The notes beneath the pieces are model-generated. The model was not told where the DNA came from and did no database searches. It saw only the letters and a list, made by a program, of their open reading frames with translations. Made by a program: the position numbers and the translations under genes. Positions 28,386-38,132 of a DNA stretch of 64,000 nucleotides are shown in pieces (the stretch's first letter is position 1; the number at the start of each line of letters is the position of its first letter). Origin of the DNA: Desulfobacteraceae bacterium (lineage in GTDB: Bacteria > Desulfobacterota > Desulfobacteria > Desulfobacterales > Desulfosalsimonadaceae); contig JABZFM010000011.1 in the NCBI GenBank assembly GCA_014237465.1, positions 1-64,000 on the forward strand, in the 5' to 3' direction.

Positions 28386-28626
28386 ACCACTTAATTTTTA
28401 TACCAATGCAAGACGAAGTAAACCACTTACCCATCTGTTTTTACGGGCAATGCGCAGTTACCCGGATATCCATTTCTCATTCAATTCAGTTTCATCGTTT
28501 CTTTTCCCTAATGCAGATTTAAATATTCTTTTGTAAATATTTTCTGTATACTATCATGTGTTTAATACCTGAAAGTTAAGATTCGGGCCCTGAAAACCAG
28601 GTTTTGATACTGGAATAAATAATCAT

Positions 28627-31380
28627 ATGAATCATCATACCGGCCATATGCCATTGATACACACCAAACTGACTCCGCCGCGAAACAGCGCGCCGCAATT
28701 ATTGCGAGCAAGACTCCTGCGAACTCTGGCTGTAAGCCGACTCAAAAGCCTCACACTGATTCTGGCCCCTGCGGGTTTCGGTAAAACAACACTGCTGACG
28801 AATTTTCAACAGGAACTTGTCAGAGAAGGCATTCCGGTGGCATGGGTGTCAGTTGATGAGGACGATAATGATTTTATTCAATTTTTTTCTTATGTGATCG
28901 CATCTTTACAGAAAATTATCCCTGGTACGTGCCTCGGAACCCAGGCATTGCTTCAGGCCGGGCCGCACATTCCGCCAAAAGCGATTATCTCGACATTGAT
29001 TAATGAGCTATCGAGTATTCACAAGCTCGTTTATATTATTTTTGATGACTACCATCTGGTTTCAGAAGAATCAATTCATAAGACAATGAATTATTTGCTT
29101 TTGCATGTGCCGGAGAATATCCATGTGGTCATTGCAAGCCGCTCTGTCCCCCCGCTAAAGATTGACAGGCTTAGAGCCCGTAATCAGCTTGTGGAAATAG
29201 ATGCCGCGGCCATGCGTTTCACTCTCAGCGAGACAAATGAATTACTGAATGAATTAATGGGAATGCAGCTGACCCGGCAGGATATCAATACGCTTTATCA
29301 TATAATTGAGGGATGGGCAGGCGGACTTCAACTCGCATCCATATCTCTTCAACATCACAAAAACCGATCCGACTTTATTAACTCATTTTCAGCTGAAAAT
29401 CTGGCAATTGTCAATTACCTTACCGCGGATGTCCTTTCGCATCAACCGGAACCAGTTATATCCTTTCTGACTAAAACTTCCATTTTAAAAAGAATGAGCG
29501 TTGAATTGTGCAATGCGGTGGCCGGCATTGCCAACAGCTATGACATGATTCATATCATTGAACAGAACAATCTTTTTATTTTCCCGCTTGATGAAAACAG
29601 ACAATGGTTCCGATATCATCAACTTTTCGCAGACTTTTTAAAACAGCGCCTTAAATCCACTATGCCTGAAAAGGCCGCCAAACTCCATCTTGCCGCATGC
29701 AAATGGTTTCATGACAACGAACTCATGGAGGAAGCAGTCTACCATGCACTTTCTGCAAATAAAACCGCCCTTGCCGCTGAACTGATCGAAAAATGCGCCA
29801 TGAATCTTGTAGAAAAAAGTTACATGTCAGTCCTGCTTGGGTGGATAAACAAAATTCCTGAAAATCATTTAAAAAATCGGAATAAATTAAAGCTTGCACA
29901 AGCCTGGGCCCTTTGCCTGACAAATCGAACCAGGGAGGCCGAAGCGGTATTATCCGGTATCGGTCCTGAAAACATCAGCGCTGAAAAGAAAATTCAATTT
30001 GAGATCAATGCCGTTCGAGCTGTCTGTGCCGCTTTCAGGCAGGACATCTTGCGGGCTGAAGTGATGGCGAACCGCTTAATGGAAGAATCCCTGGACCGTA
30101 ACCCCTGGACCGTCGCTGTCATCGGCAATGTCCTTACTTACGTTTATCTCCATCTCGGCAATTTCAGTAAAGCGCGTGAAGTGCAGATTTGGGCAGCAAA
30201 ATATCAGGAGTCAGCTGCCGGCATTTTTGCGGCCGGATATGGAATGGGACTTTCAGGCCTTATCTTTTCATTCGAGGGTCGACTCCATGAAGCAGCGGCA
30301 CAGTATCGAAAAGCGATCAGCCTCTCAATAGAGGTTATGGGGCTCCGCAGTGTCCTGACGTCAATGGTGTCCCCGCTTTTATTTGACATTCTGTACGAGT
30401 GGAATGAAATTGATGAAGCTTTCCGGGTCCTGGATGATTGCCATGATCTCATTGATATCGGTGCTCCGGTTGACATTCTGATCACATGTTACATTCCCCT
30501 GATACGCTCATACATCAACAGGCGTGACCGGAAGGCGGCATTTTCAATTCTCGACAGACTTGAAAAGGTCGGAATGGTTAAGGAAAACGACTGGGTTCTT
30601 GCTGTTGTGCTGCATGAAAAAGTAAGAGCCCTGATTCTTTTCAGAGCGCTTTCCGATGCAAAAAAAGGCTTTGACTCATACACACGAATCAAAAGACGAA
30701 AGGAAAACATTGGGACCGGATTGATTATGCTCGAAACTGAAATGGAAAAACGAGCGGAAGCACGCATACTGATAACCAATGGAGAGCCGGAAAAAGCCAT
30801 TGAAATTCTTGAAAAACTATATGAGGATGTCAGTGCCTTCGGCTTTATTCGTCGAAAAATAGAGCTCAAGGCGCTCCTTTCAACAGTCTATTACCATACA
30901 GGCGATTACAGACAGGCAATGACATGTCTGGCAAGCGCTCTGTCTGTTGGAAAACCCCAGAATATGATCCGTACTTTTGCCGACGAGGGCATGCCAATGA
31001 AAAAACTTTTGGAAATGCTCTTAAATAACAAAGATGATGTTGCAGAGAGCCTGCCGGAGATCAATTCAAAATCATGGGAATCTTATTTGGAAAAACTGAT
31101 TGATGCATTTGATACATTTTCCCCGGAAAAATTGACAAGCAAAATTTCTTTCACTCAGAAAAAAAATGAAACGAATCACTCAACAGGTTTATTAAGCAGC
31201 CGCGAACTTGAAATTTTGCAAATTCTTGAAAAAGGGCTTTCAAACAAAGAAATCGCCGTCACTCTCAGCATGACCGTGAACACCGTCAAATGGCACCTGA
31301 AAAATGTTTACGGCAAATTGGGTGTCTCCAGCCGCACGGAGGCCATCAGCGAAGCACGGATAATGGGCATTCTTGAATAA
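28627..31380 (+). CDS. MalT-like LuxR-family transcriptional regulator
   Basis: A 917-residue regulator. It has an N-terminal NTPase (Walker A APAGFGKTT near residue 49, IIFDDYHLV Walker B region near 140), winged-helix and TPR-like helical repeats (about 340-800), and a C-terminal LuxR helix-turn-helix (about 855-915: LSSRELEILQ, NKEIAVTL, NTVKWHLKNVYGKLGV). Such proteins bind ATP and a small inducer and activate promoters. It lies between the wax-ester genes and the acyl-CoA dehydrogenase set, so it probably controls one or both (inference). 28386-28626 shows no promoter I can name. Confidence 0.9.
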   Translation: MNHHTGHMPLIHTKLTPPRNSAPQLLRARLLRTLAVSRLKSLTLILAPAGFGKTTLLTNFQQELVREGIPVAWVSVDEDDNDFIQFFSYVIASLQKIIPGTCLGTQALLQAGPHIPPKAIISTLINELSSIHKLVYIIFDDYHLVSEESIHKTMNYLLLHVPENIHVVIASRSVPPLKIDRLRARNQLVEIDAAAMRFTLSETNELLNELMGMQLTRQDINTLYHIIEGWAGGLQLASISLQHHKNRSDFINSFSAENLAIVNYLTADVLSHQPEPVISFLTKTSILKRMSVELCNAVAGIANSYDMIHIIEQNNLFIFPLDENRQWFRYHQLFADFLKQRLKSTMPEKAAKLHLAACKWFHDNELMEEAVYHALSANKTALAAELIEKCAMNLVEKSYMSVLLGWINKIPENHLKNRNKLKLAQAWALCLTNRTREAEAVLSGIGPENISAEKKIQFEINAVRAVCAAFRQDILRAEVMANRLMEESLDRNPWTVAVIGNVLTYVYLHLGNFSKAREVQIWAAKYQESAAGIFAAGYGMGLSGLIFSFEGRLHEAAAQYRKAISLSIEVMGLRSVLTSMVSPLLFDILYEWNEIDEAFRVLDDCHDLIDIGAPVDILITCYIPLIRSYINRRDRKAAFSILDRLEKVGMVKENDWVLAVVLHEKVRALILFRALSDAKKGFDSYTRIKRRKENIGTGLIMLETEMEKRAEARILITNGEPEKAIEILEKLYEDVSAFGFIRRKIELKALLSTVYYHTGDYRQAMTCLASALSVGKPQNMIRTFADEGMPMKKLLEMLLNNKDDVAESLPEINSKSWESYLEKLIDAFDTFSPEKLTSKISFTQKKNETNHSTGLLSSRELEILQILEKGLSNKEIAVTLSMTVNTVKWHLKNVYGKLGVSSRTEAISEARIMGILE

Positions 31381-31591
31381 ACCCAAATTTACTCCTGATT
31401 TTTTCCTCTAAAATCGAATAATACGTCTTGGCTTTTCTTTCAATCATCCCCACCCCACCCGAATGGATGGTGACATCACCTTATAAGCTGCGTTATTTTA
31501 GTCCTACCAAAAAAGATTTCTGTTTGAGAACGCTTTTATAGTCTCGTTCTAAACAACAGGAAGGCTAAGTTAAAAGTTCCATATGCAAGGC

Positions 31592-31651
31592 GTAGTGGTT
31601 TTTCAGTCCCAAGATAATACATGCAATATTGAGGGGCTGAAAAACCACTAC
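31592..31651. repeat. 15-bp perfect inverted repeat
   Basis: GTAGTGGTTTTTCAG (31592-31606) and CTGAAAAACCACTAC (31637-31651), with a 30-nt spacer. It lies in the 340-bp gap before the acyl-CoA dehydrogenase genes. It may be a repeat element or a leader hairpin, and it argues against a start at 31583. Confidence 0.65.
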
Positions 31652-31720
31652 AACGCAGCAGATGGGGCTTATATCGACGCCATTTGCTTTGATAACATTA
31701 ATTTCAAGTATGAGGGGATC

Positions 31721-33232
31721 ATGATTTCACGTGCCCAAATAAAGTCTTTAATAAAGCGAGAACCCGGATTTGAGGATATCACCTGTAGCCTCCGCGCCAC
31801 GGTGAAACAACCCAAAGGGATTTTAAAAGAATCAAAAAAAGTCATGGCCATTGCAAGAAAATTTACAGATGAGGTCGTCCGGCCAATGTCTTTGGAGCTT
31901 GACAAAAAGATGCATGAAGATCCGGAATACCTGCCCTGGGAGTATATTCAAAAAGTCAACGAGTGGGGTTTATACACGATGTTTATTCCAAAAATCTTCG
32001 GCGGCCAGGGCTACAGTTTATCCTGCCTGTTCTATTTGCTTGAAGAAATCGGAACCGCCTGCCTGGCAATGTCAAACCTGATCGGCGTCCATTATCTTGG
32101 ATATGCGAGTCTGATTTCCTCATGGAATATGAAAATGATTGATAAAATATCAAGAGACGTTGCCAGGGGCGAAAAAACAGGAGAACCCTGCATTATTTCA
32201 CTGGCAATAACCGAACCCAATGCCGGAACAGACTCCCAGAACATTGAACTCATGGACACCGGCAACCTCGCCTGCCACGCCCAAAAAACCGACAATGGGT
32301 ATATTATAAACGGTACCAAGATTTTTATTTCATCCGGCCATCTTTCAACATGGCATATTGTTCATGCTTACACGGACCTGAAAAAAGGCTCAGAGAACAC
32401 GATTATGTTTGCCGTTAAAACAGGTAGTGAAGGGTTTTCGTTTGGCAGAAAAGAAAAAAAAATGGGGCAAAAAGCATGTGTTGCCAGTGAACTTATCTTT
32501 AACAACTGCTTTGTCCCGGATGAAAATGTCTGCATAGATAACCGGGGCCTGCGAAACCGGTCAAAAGGAATCTGGCACTCAAATGAACAGATTTTGGCAT
32601 ACATATGGGGCGCCTCAAGGATCGGGGTCAGCAGTTTTGGCGCAGGCGCGGCCAGAGGCGCTTATGAGACGGCATTAAAGTTTGCATCGGAAACCGAGAT
32701 CAACGGACAACTTCTGATAAACCATGAATGGTGTCAGTGTATGCTTGCGGATATGTACATAAATGCGGCATCGGCAAGAATAGCATATACTGAAGGAAAT
32801 TATGCCAACGGATTGTATGGGCTGTGGAAAATTTTAAATTTGAAACCGCTTTACTATCTGATGAAATACACGCACGTAAAATTTCTTGACAAGTTTTACA
32901 TGTGGCTCTGGAACAAACCGGTGATGACCCTGATCTTCAGAAAACTGTGCCTTGACTTTCAAAAAGACGCTGAAACAGCCCGCGTGGATGGATGGGGTTC
33001 GCTTGCCAAGGTGTTATGCACTGATGCGGGTGTCAAAAACTGCATGATGGCTATAGAGATAATGGGACAGGCCGGAATCCGGCATGACCGGCGCGCGGAA
33101 AAAATATTAAGGGATGCAAAGCTGCTTCAAATTTATGAAGGCACCAACCAGATTAACCGCATCAATGTATTTAAACGGTTGATTGCCCCGCCATATCCGC
33201 AAACAGAAATTTTTACAGCCGGTAATATTTAA
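31721..33232 (+). CDS. Acyl-CoA dehydrogenase, long form
   Basis: A 503-residue flavoprotein that would introduce a trans-2 double bond into acyl-CoA and pass electrons to Etf. Visible signs are the ITEPNAGTDS FAD/substrate segment, GYIINGTKIFIS, and a C-terminal IYEGTNQINRI carrying the usual catalytic Glu. It is longer than the usual 380 residues because of an inserted region (about 345-420). The start is ATG 31721 with GAGGGG in front; an upstream ATG at 31583 runs through an inverted repeat and adds non-family residues. It is followed after 12 bp by a second dehydrogenase. Confidence 0.88.
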   Translation: MISRAQIKSLIKREPGFEDITCSLRATVKQPKGILKESKKVMAIARKFTDEVVRPMSLELDKKMHEDPEYLPWEYIQKVNEWGLYTMFIPKIFGGQGYSLSCLFYLLEEIGTACLAMSNLIGVHYLGYASLISSWNMKMIDKISRDVARGEKTGEPCIISLAITEPNAGTDSQNIELMDTGNLACHAQKTDNGYIINGTKIFISSGHLSTWHIVHAYTDLKKGSENTIMFAVKTGSEGFSFGRKEKKMGQKACVASELIFNNCFVPDENVCIDNRGLRNRSKGIWHSNEQILAYIWGASRIGVSSFGAGAARGAYETALKFASETEINGQLLINHEWCQCMLADMYINAASARIAYTEGNYANGLYGLWKILNLKPLYYLMKYTHVKFLDKFYMWLWNKPVMTLIFRKLCLDFQKDAETARVDGWGSLAKVLCTDAGVKNCMMAIEIMGQAGIRHDRRAEKILRDAKLLQIYEGTNQINRINVFKRLIAPPYPQTEIFTAGNI

Positions 33233-33244
33233 GGAGAGAAAACC

Positions 33245-34363
33245 ATGATGATATCCGTCAGCAATGAATTAAAAATGATTGACAAAGCCGCTTTTGAATA
33301 TTCCCGCAAAATACTTGCCCCGGAAAGAGAGGAAAACGACAAGTTCCCGTACGGCCCATTTTTTGATCACCTGATTGAAAAAGCCTATGACCTTGACTTT
33401 TTTCATTCATTACTTCCTGAAAGTTTAGGGGGAATCGGACAGAGCATCAGCGCCATATGCACTATTCTTGAAAATATTAGCCGTGAAGACAGCAGTCTTG
33501 GGGGCATTATCCTGACCACCACCGCAACGCACGAAATCCTCCTGGCAGCGGATGCGCAGGGATTACTTAAACAATTAACGGAAAATGCGGATACGTTTAA
33601 AAAATTTATGGTCGCATACCCCTTGTTTTCCAATCCGTCTGAAACGAATCACCTATGCATCGCAGAAAAGAACAAAAATGGATATTCACTTTCAGGGGCA
33701 CAGGAATTTCTCGTCCTGGGAGGCATTTCAGATCATGCAATCATCCCGACAAAAATGAAGGGGGAGGCGGAATATTCTTTTTTTCTGGTTAACCTGAATG
33801 ATGCGGGTGTTGAAAAAAGTGAACCGATTCAAAGCCTTGGGCTTCATTCCTGCCCGGCAGCCGATGTTTCATTTGCAAAGGTCAAAGGAAAGCTTATCGG
33901 AAAACAAGGAGATGGCGAAACCTATTTTGAAGCCATGGCATCCAGACTTTCCATAGCCGCCGCTGCCATGGCATGCGGGATCATGAAAGGATCATTTAAG
34001 GAAGCAGCCGATTATTGCAAAAAAAGAGTTCAGGGCGGGAGAAAGATAATTGACTGGTCGGAAGTAAAAATGACCCTTGCCCAAATGGCCATCAATCTTA
34101 AAACTGCGGAAATGGTTGTATCAAGCGCATGTCAGGCAATGGAAAATAATGAACCGGACTGGCAGCAATGCGCTAAAGCCGCTGCCATTCATGTTCATGA
34201 AATGGCCTGCAATCTAACAAATGACGGAATCCAGGTCATGGGGGGTGTTGGATACATGAAGGATTTCGGCCAGGAAAAAAGATTTCGTGATGCCAAGCAT
34301 ATCCAGGCTGTCTTTGGGTTAACCCCCATGAAAAAGCTAAGGTATCTTGAAAGTATCGTTTAA
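33245..34363 (+). CDS. Acyl-CoA dehydrogenase-like subunit lacking the usual catalytic Glu
   Basis: A 372-residue acyl-CoA dehydrogenase fold protein. Family signs are ICTILENISREDSSLG, YSLSGAQEFLVLGG and the C-terminal IQVMGGVGYMKDFGQEKRFRDAK. After RDAK the normal IYEGT is replaced by HIQAVFGLTP, so the usual catalytic base is missing. In known heteromeric acyl-CoA dehydrogenases (for example the ChsE1-ChsE2 steroid enzymes) one partner has lost such residues. AAGGAGAG precedes ATG 33245, 12 bp after its neighbour, suggesting a two-subunit enzyme (inference). Confidence 0.85.
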   Translation: MMISVSNELKMIDKAAFEYSRKILAPEREENDKFPYGPFFDHLIEKAYDLDFFHSLLPESLGGIGQSISAICTILENISREDSSLGGIILTTTATHEILLAADAQGLLKQLTENADTFKKFMVAYPLFSNPSETNHLCIAEKNKNGYSLSGAQEFLVLGGISDHAIIPTKMKGEAEYSFFLVNLNDAGVEKSEPIQSLGLHSCPAADVSFAKVKGKLIGKQGDGETYFEAMASRLSIAAAAMACGIMKGSFKEAADYCKKRVQGGRKIIDWSEVKMTLAQMAINLKTAEMVVSSACQAMENNEPDWQQCAKAAAIHVHEMACNLTNDGIQVMGGVGYMKDFGQEKRFRDAKHIQAVFGLTPMKKLRYLESIV

Positions 34364-34380
34364 ACATTCAGGAGGTCGCT

Positions 34381-35403
34381 ATGTTTCTATTTAATTCACT
34401 GAGAAAGGCATATTTCCCGGAAACCGATTTTCCGGAAAGGCATGTTGATAAAGAAAAATGTTCTAAATGCGGAAGATGTTATGAAACCTGTCCTACCCAT
34501 GGGTATCGATGGCGCAAAGGGGATTTTCCCGAACCCGTCGGATACGGAGAGTTTAAAGCAGCCTGTCTAAATTGCGGGAACTGCATAGCGGTATGCCCGA
34601 CAGATGCCATTACCATCAATGGGAGCTACTCTGTTAAGTCCGGAAGGTATCAAAATTATCTTTTAAAAAAAGTATCTCCCCCCGACCCGCTGGGATTGAA
34701 GGGGAAAAAACAATACAAGGACTTTAAAGAAAATCTGTCCAAAGTTGAACAGGCCATATATTCAAGAAGATCAAACCGGTTGTTTAAAGACAAACAAGTC
34801 CCTAAACATTTGATTGAGCGAATCCTTGAAGCAGGACGATTTGCCCCTTCGGCCGGGAACTGTCAGCCATACAAATTTATTGTCATAACCGATCAGCAAA
34901 TCATCAGGGAATATGAAATGCGATCAATGAAAATTTTAAAGCAATACAAAGATCTTTATCTGGATACGGAAGGAAACCGGCCGTGGTGGAAAAGAATACT
35001 TGTCATGGCGATGATCACGTTTTCAAGCTGGATAATGGTCAATAAAGTTGATCCCAGGCCGATTACAGCGATGCATAAAGCTTACAAGAACAATGAAAAA
35101 ATCCATTTCAACGCACCAACGGTAATTATGGTTTTAAAAGACAAACGGGGGATCAGCAATCCTGATCTTGATGCCGGCATATGCGCACAAAACATGGTTC
35201 TTGCCGCGCATTCACTCGGGCTTGGGACCTGTTACATCAGTTTATCCATTACCCCGCTGAATTATCCGATTATGAGAAGTTTCAGGAAAAAACTCGGGAT
35301 CAGTTATCCTTATGAAGCAGTCACAAGTATTGCAATAGGATACCCAAAGGGAAAGATTGACGGTATTGTTAAACGGGATACCCCCCCGGTTGCCTGGATA
35401 TAG
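34381..35403 (+). CDS. Ferredoxin-nitroreductase fusion protein
   Basis: A 340-residue protein. Residues 20-85 hold two 4Fe-4S motifs (CSKCGRCYETCP and CLNCGNCIAVCP). The rest (about 120-335) is a nitroreductase-fold FMN domain (YSRRSNRLF...FAPSAGNCQPYKF). It probably moves electrons between ferredoxin and an organic or flavin acceptor. It is third in the acyl-CoA dehydrogenase group, 17 bp downstream with AGGAGG, so it may re-oxidise or reduce their flavins (inference). Confidence 0.88.
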   Translation: MFLFNSLRKAYFPETDFPERHVDKEKCSKCGRCYETCPTHGYRWRKGDFPEPVGYGEFKAACLNCGNCIAVCPTDAITINGSYSVKSGRYQNYLLKKVSPPDPLGLKGKKQYKDFKENLSKVEQAIYSRRSNRLFKDKQVPKHLIERILEAGRFAPSAGNCQPYKFIVITDQQIIREYEMRSMKILKQYKDLYLDTEGNRPWWKRILVMAMITFSSWIMVNKVDPRPITAMHKAYKNNEKIHFNAPTVIMVLKDKRGISNPDLDAGICAQNMVLAAHSLGLGTCYISLSITPLNYPIMRSFRKKLGISYPYEAVTSIAIGYPKGKIDGIVKRDTPPVAWI

Positions 35404-35481
35404 TGCTTCTGACGGATAGGTATGAACCTGAATAACAATTCAGACGAGTTTTAAACTGGAAAAAAATAACCTTAGACAAAA

Positions 35482-35514
35482 ATACCCTGTCCCGATAAAT
35501 ACGGGACAGGGTAT
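35482..35514. terminator. Bidirectional hairpin terminator
   Basis: A perfect 13-bp stem ATACCCTGTCCCG / CGGGACAGGGTAT with a 7-nt loop between two convergent genes (ends 35403 and 35525). A-rich bases lie on the left flank and T-rich on the right. Confidence 0.85.
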
Positions 35515-35524
35515 CTATCTTAAT

Positions 35525-36229
35525 TTATCCTCTAAAAGCTTTCAGTTCCTGCACGATTAATCTGTTTCCGTACATTACCTGATTACTCCTTTCCAATATT
35601 TCTGACTTGATAAGGCCGACACCCTTTACGTACCACTCGGCCTTTTCAACTGCCACATTTGAAACCCCAAGAAATTCTCCAAGATTTTTTGTAAACTGGC
35701 CTTTTTTTATCAGCTTTAAACAATTCTGATACGTTCCTGCAGGGACCGTTACCGTTTCATCCATACTTTCAATTGTTACTGTCACAGGTACCATCATTTT
35801 TTCCGGCAGACACTGGGTCGCATGAATCTCTTTCCATGATCCGCCTATTTGAACAGGCGTTTTTAAATAAAACAGTTTCGGGTCGTTAATTTCGGGCATC
35901 CCCATGCCATACAGTTGTTTCCCAAATTCAAAAATGCCTTCCTCATTTTGTATAATAAATTTTAAATCTGATTTTCCTTTATAAGTTATTTGTTGCGGCG
36001 TCACCTTCTCTAGTTTTAAATATTTTTTTTCCAGATTAGAGATTGTTAAAATTGCATTCTCATCACTATCATCGATTGTTTCGCCACTAGAAACCTGATA
36101 CGTCCAGTTTAAACCTTCTTTTAAAGGATAATAAGATTCAGATTCACTGTCGGACTTTTTGCATGATACACCGGCATGAAAGATTATTATAAATAACAAT
36201 GCCAATGTGATTTTCTTCCATACAGTCAT
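35525..36229 (-). CDS. Lipoprotein of unknown function
   Basis: A 234-residue protein with a lipoprotein signal: hydrophobic ALLFIIIF then AGVSC (Cys23) followed by KKSDSES. The body begins YYPLKEGLNWTYQV, which I have seen as a typical start of secreted 'LEGLxWxY' beta-rich proteins, but no function is known. It is 40 bp downstream of the TPR protein on the same strand and is probably co-transcribed with it. Confidence 0.75.
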   Translation of the reverse strand: MTVWKKITLALLFIIIFHAGVSCKKSDSESESYYPLKEGLNWTYQVSSGETIDDSDENAILTISNLEKKYLKLEKVTPQQITYKGKSDLKFIIQNEEGIFEFGKQLYGMGMPEINDPKLFYLKTPVQIGGSWKEIHATQCLPEKMMVPVTVTIESMDETVTVPAGTYQNCLKLIKKGQFTKNLGEFLGVSNVAVEKAEWYVKGVGLIKSEILERSNQVMYGNRLIVQELKAFRG

Positions 36230-36269
36230 TCTTTCCCCTTTTTTATATCTGTATCATTAATATGAAAGA

Positions 36270-37238
36270 CTACATTTCCGCCAAAAGTTCTTTGGCCTTT
36301 TTGTTCCAATATTTATTACTTGAAATTTTAGGGACTTGCTCTAACATAGCCTTGGCTTCGTTTTTTGTCTTCTTCTTGTCCATCAGAAGTTCAGCAAAGA
36401 ACACATTCCCCTTGACATTGTACTCAATGCCAAAAAATTTTGTATTTTGAAATTCCCGATAATATTCCATGGATTTATCTTTGTCGCTTAACGGCCAGGG
36501 AAGAACCTGCCAGAATCTGCCCAATGCGGCAATGGGACCGCCTTTATCATAGTATTTGTCAATCTTGTAAGCCGCCTCAAAACTATCCTGGGTTTTATCT
36601 TTCAAGCCCTCTCTAAGCGCGGTCAGAATGCTTACCGAGTCGGAATAAATACCCACATTCATTCCATACCAGTAATGCCCGTCAGACTTCTTTGAATCTA
36701 AAGCAATCGCCTTTTCACCATATCCCATCCCTTTTTTACCATACGACTTGCATGTGTCTTCCCAATCTGACAGTTCCAGTTCCTGAGCTTCCATCCCGTA
36801 TAACCGGCAGGCTTTTGCAGCCATCCAGTTTGCCCTAAAACTATTCGGATCATTTTCCGCAGCAGTCATGCACAGATCAAGCGCTTGTTTGTAGTTTTTC
36901 AGGCCTTTCATATCCATTAATTCAGCGGCCTGTTCCAGATTGTCTTTGGGCTCAGGCGGGGGAGGAATGACGACAGGCGGTTTTACTTTTGCAACGACTT
37001 CCTCGGGTTCCGGCTGGGGCTCGGCTTCGGCAACAACTTCCGCAGGCTCTGCCAGGGGCAAAGTTTCAGTAGTCGCTTCCTCAACAGGTTCGGTTTCCGG
37101 TTCCACGACAAGCGGTAATTCCTGTCTCGCTGTTTCTCCAGGTAATAAACGAATCTCTGAATCCCCGGCCCATAAATTTGTAAGGCCCAACACAAAAATG
37201 ATTACCAGGATTGATATGGATGCCACATTCTCTCTCAT
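36270..37238 (-). CDS. Exported TPR-like protein (possible TatT-type)
   Basis: A 322-residue protein with a signal peptide (about 1-24), a Pro/Glu/Val-rich linker (about 35-95, repeated 'EPxP' and 'VVAxVKPP') that would cross the periplasm, and an all-helical C-terminal domain (about 100-322). The HYWYGMNVG and YKIDKYYDKGGPIAALGRFW segments resemble the T-component family of TRAP transporters and the RMD family, but no transporter genes are near. It is separated from etfB by the 140-bp repeat, so it may have its own promoter. Confidence 0.65.
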   Translation of the reverse strand: MRENVASISILVIIFVLGLTNLWAGDSEIRLLPGETARQELPLVVEPETEPVEEATTETLPLAEPAEVVAEAEPQPEPEEVVAKVKPPVVIPPPPEPKDNLEQAAELMDMKGLKNYKQALDLCMTAAENDPNSFRANWMAAKACRLYGMEAQELELSDWEDTCKSYGKKGMGYGEKAIALDSKKSDGHYWYGMNVGIYSDSVSILTALREGLKDKTQDSFEAAYKIDKYYDKGGPIAALGRFWQVLPWPLSDKDKSMEYYREFQNTKFFGIEYNVKGNVFFAELLMDKKKTKNEAKAMLEQVPKISSNKYWNKKAKELLAEM

Positions 37239-37308
37239 AGTTTTTTCTCCTTATAATATTTATTTTTGATTTTAACCTTCCTGAAAGTCATCGCCCAAAC
37301 AAGCTATA

Positions 37309-37448
37309 TAGTACCTGAACGGAAAGCACATTTTTTGTAGGTTGGGTTGAGCCCGCTCTGACATGTTGGGTTTCGTGCCTCTACCCAACCTACGGGAATC
37401 AAGCATTTAACAAAATAGGATTCCAAAGGGCGAAACCCAACAAATCCT
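37309..37448. repeat. 140-bp interspersed repeat, copy 2
   Basis: Identical base for base to 11470-11609, in the same orientation. Its right edge (37399-37448) supplies the last residues and the stop codon of etfB. Its GTAGGTTGGGT/ACCCAACCTAC hairpin may also end transcription of the acyl-CoA operon. Confidence 0.9.
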
Positions 37449-38094
37449 TTGTCACTTTGGGGGTTGTATCAACGCCAAGGTCTGAAGGCGACATCTTCTT
37501 GATCTCCTTTTTCTTGGCTTTCATGATAGCCGGCAACGCGGGATAACGGGGTTCATTCAGCCGAAGGTCCGCGCTGATCACTCCGGGCAGATCCATCTCC
37601 ACCACCTCGATCCCGCCGTCCACTTCGCGCTCCACTTTAGCCGTACCATCATTAATCTCTACTTTTGACGCAAAGCATGCCTGACCCCATCCAAGATACT
37701 CGGCAAGCAACTGGGCCACCTGGTTATCATCCACATCAATGGCCTGCTTGCCTAACAGGACAAGATCCGGGGATTCTGTTTCAACCAGCTTTGCCAAAAT
37801 CCGCGCCACACAATCCGAATCCAGTTCACTGCCTTCCGTCACATGAATGCCGCGATCCGCCCCCATGCTGAGGCCGTATCGGATTTCCACGGACGCTTTA
37901 TCATCCCCGATACTTACGACAATCACCTCCCCCCCCTTGTCATCTCGAATACGCAGGGCCTCTTCTATGGCGATTTCATCAAACGGATTGACCTTAAAGC
38001 TCATGGAAGACATTTCAATCCCCGTGCCGTCATCTTTGACTTTTATGTTCATATCCGGGTCAGTCACCCTTTTTGCGGTTACTAATATTTTCAT
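37399..38094 (-). CDS. etfB: Electron transfer flavoprotein beta subunit, truncated by a repeat
   Basis: A 231-residue EtfB. Family features include KRVTDPDMNIKV at the start, NPFDEIAIEEALRI near 38 and the LLGKQAIDVDDNQVAQLLAE signature near 117-136. It should hold AMP and dock acyl-CoA dehydrogenases. Authentic EtfB similarity ends at about residue 215 (TTPKVT). The last 15 residues (DLLGFALWNP..) are read from the 140-bp repeat, so about 30 native residues are missing. It is also separated from etfA by three genes. Either it still works with EtfA 41636-42595, or a complete etfB exists elsewhere. AAAGGA precedes ATG 38094. Confidence 0.9.
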   Translation of the reverse strand: MKILVTAKRVTDPDMNIKVKDDGTGIEMSSMSFKVNPFDEIAIEEALRIRDDKGGEVIVVSIGDDKASVEIRYGLSMGADRGIHVTEGSELDSDCVARILAKLVETESPDLVLLGKQAIDVDDNQVAQLLAEYLGWGQACFASKVEINDGTAKVEREVDGGIEVVEMDLPGVISADLRLNEPRYPALPAIMKAKKKEIKKMSPSDLGVDTTPKVTKDLLGFALWNPILLNA

Positions 38095-38132
38095 CTGTTA
38101 TTCCTTTCATTGACCATAACAATCAAAAAAAA

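Noticed and set aside
31583-31720. Upstream extension of the long acyl-CoA dehydrogenase
   Set aside because: The stretch spans a perfect inverted repeat and has no family similarity; ATG 31721 has a ribosome site.
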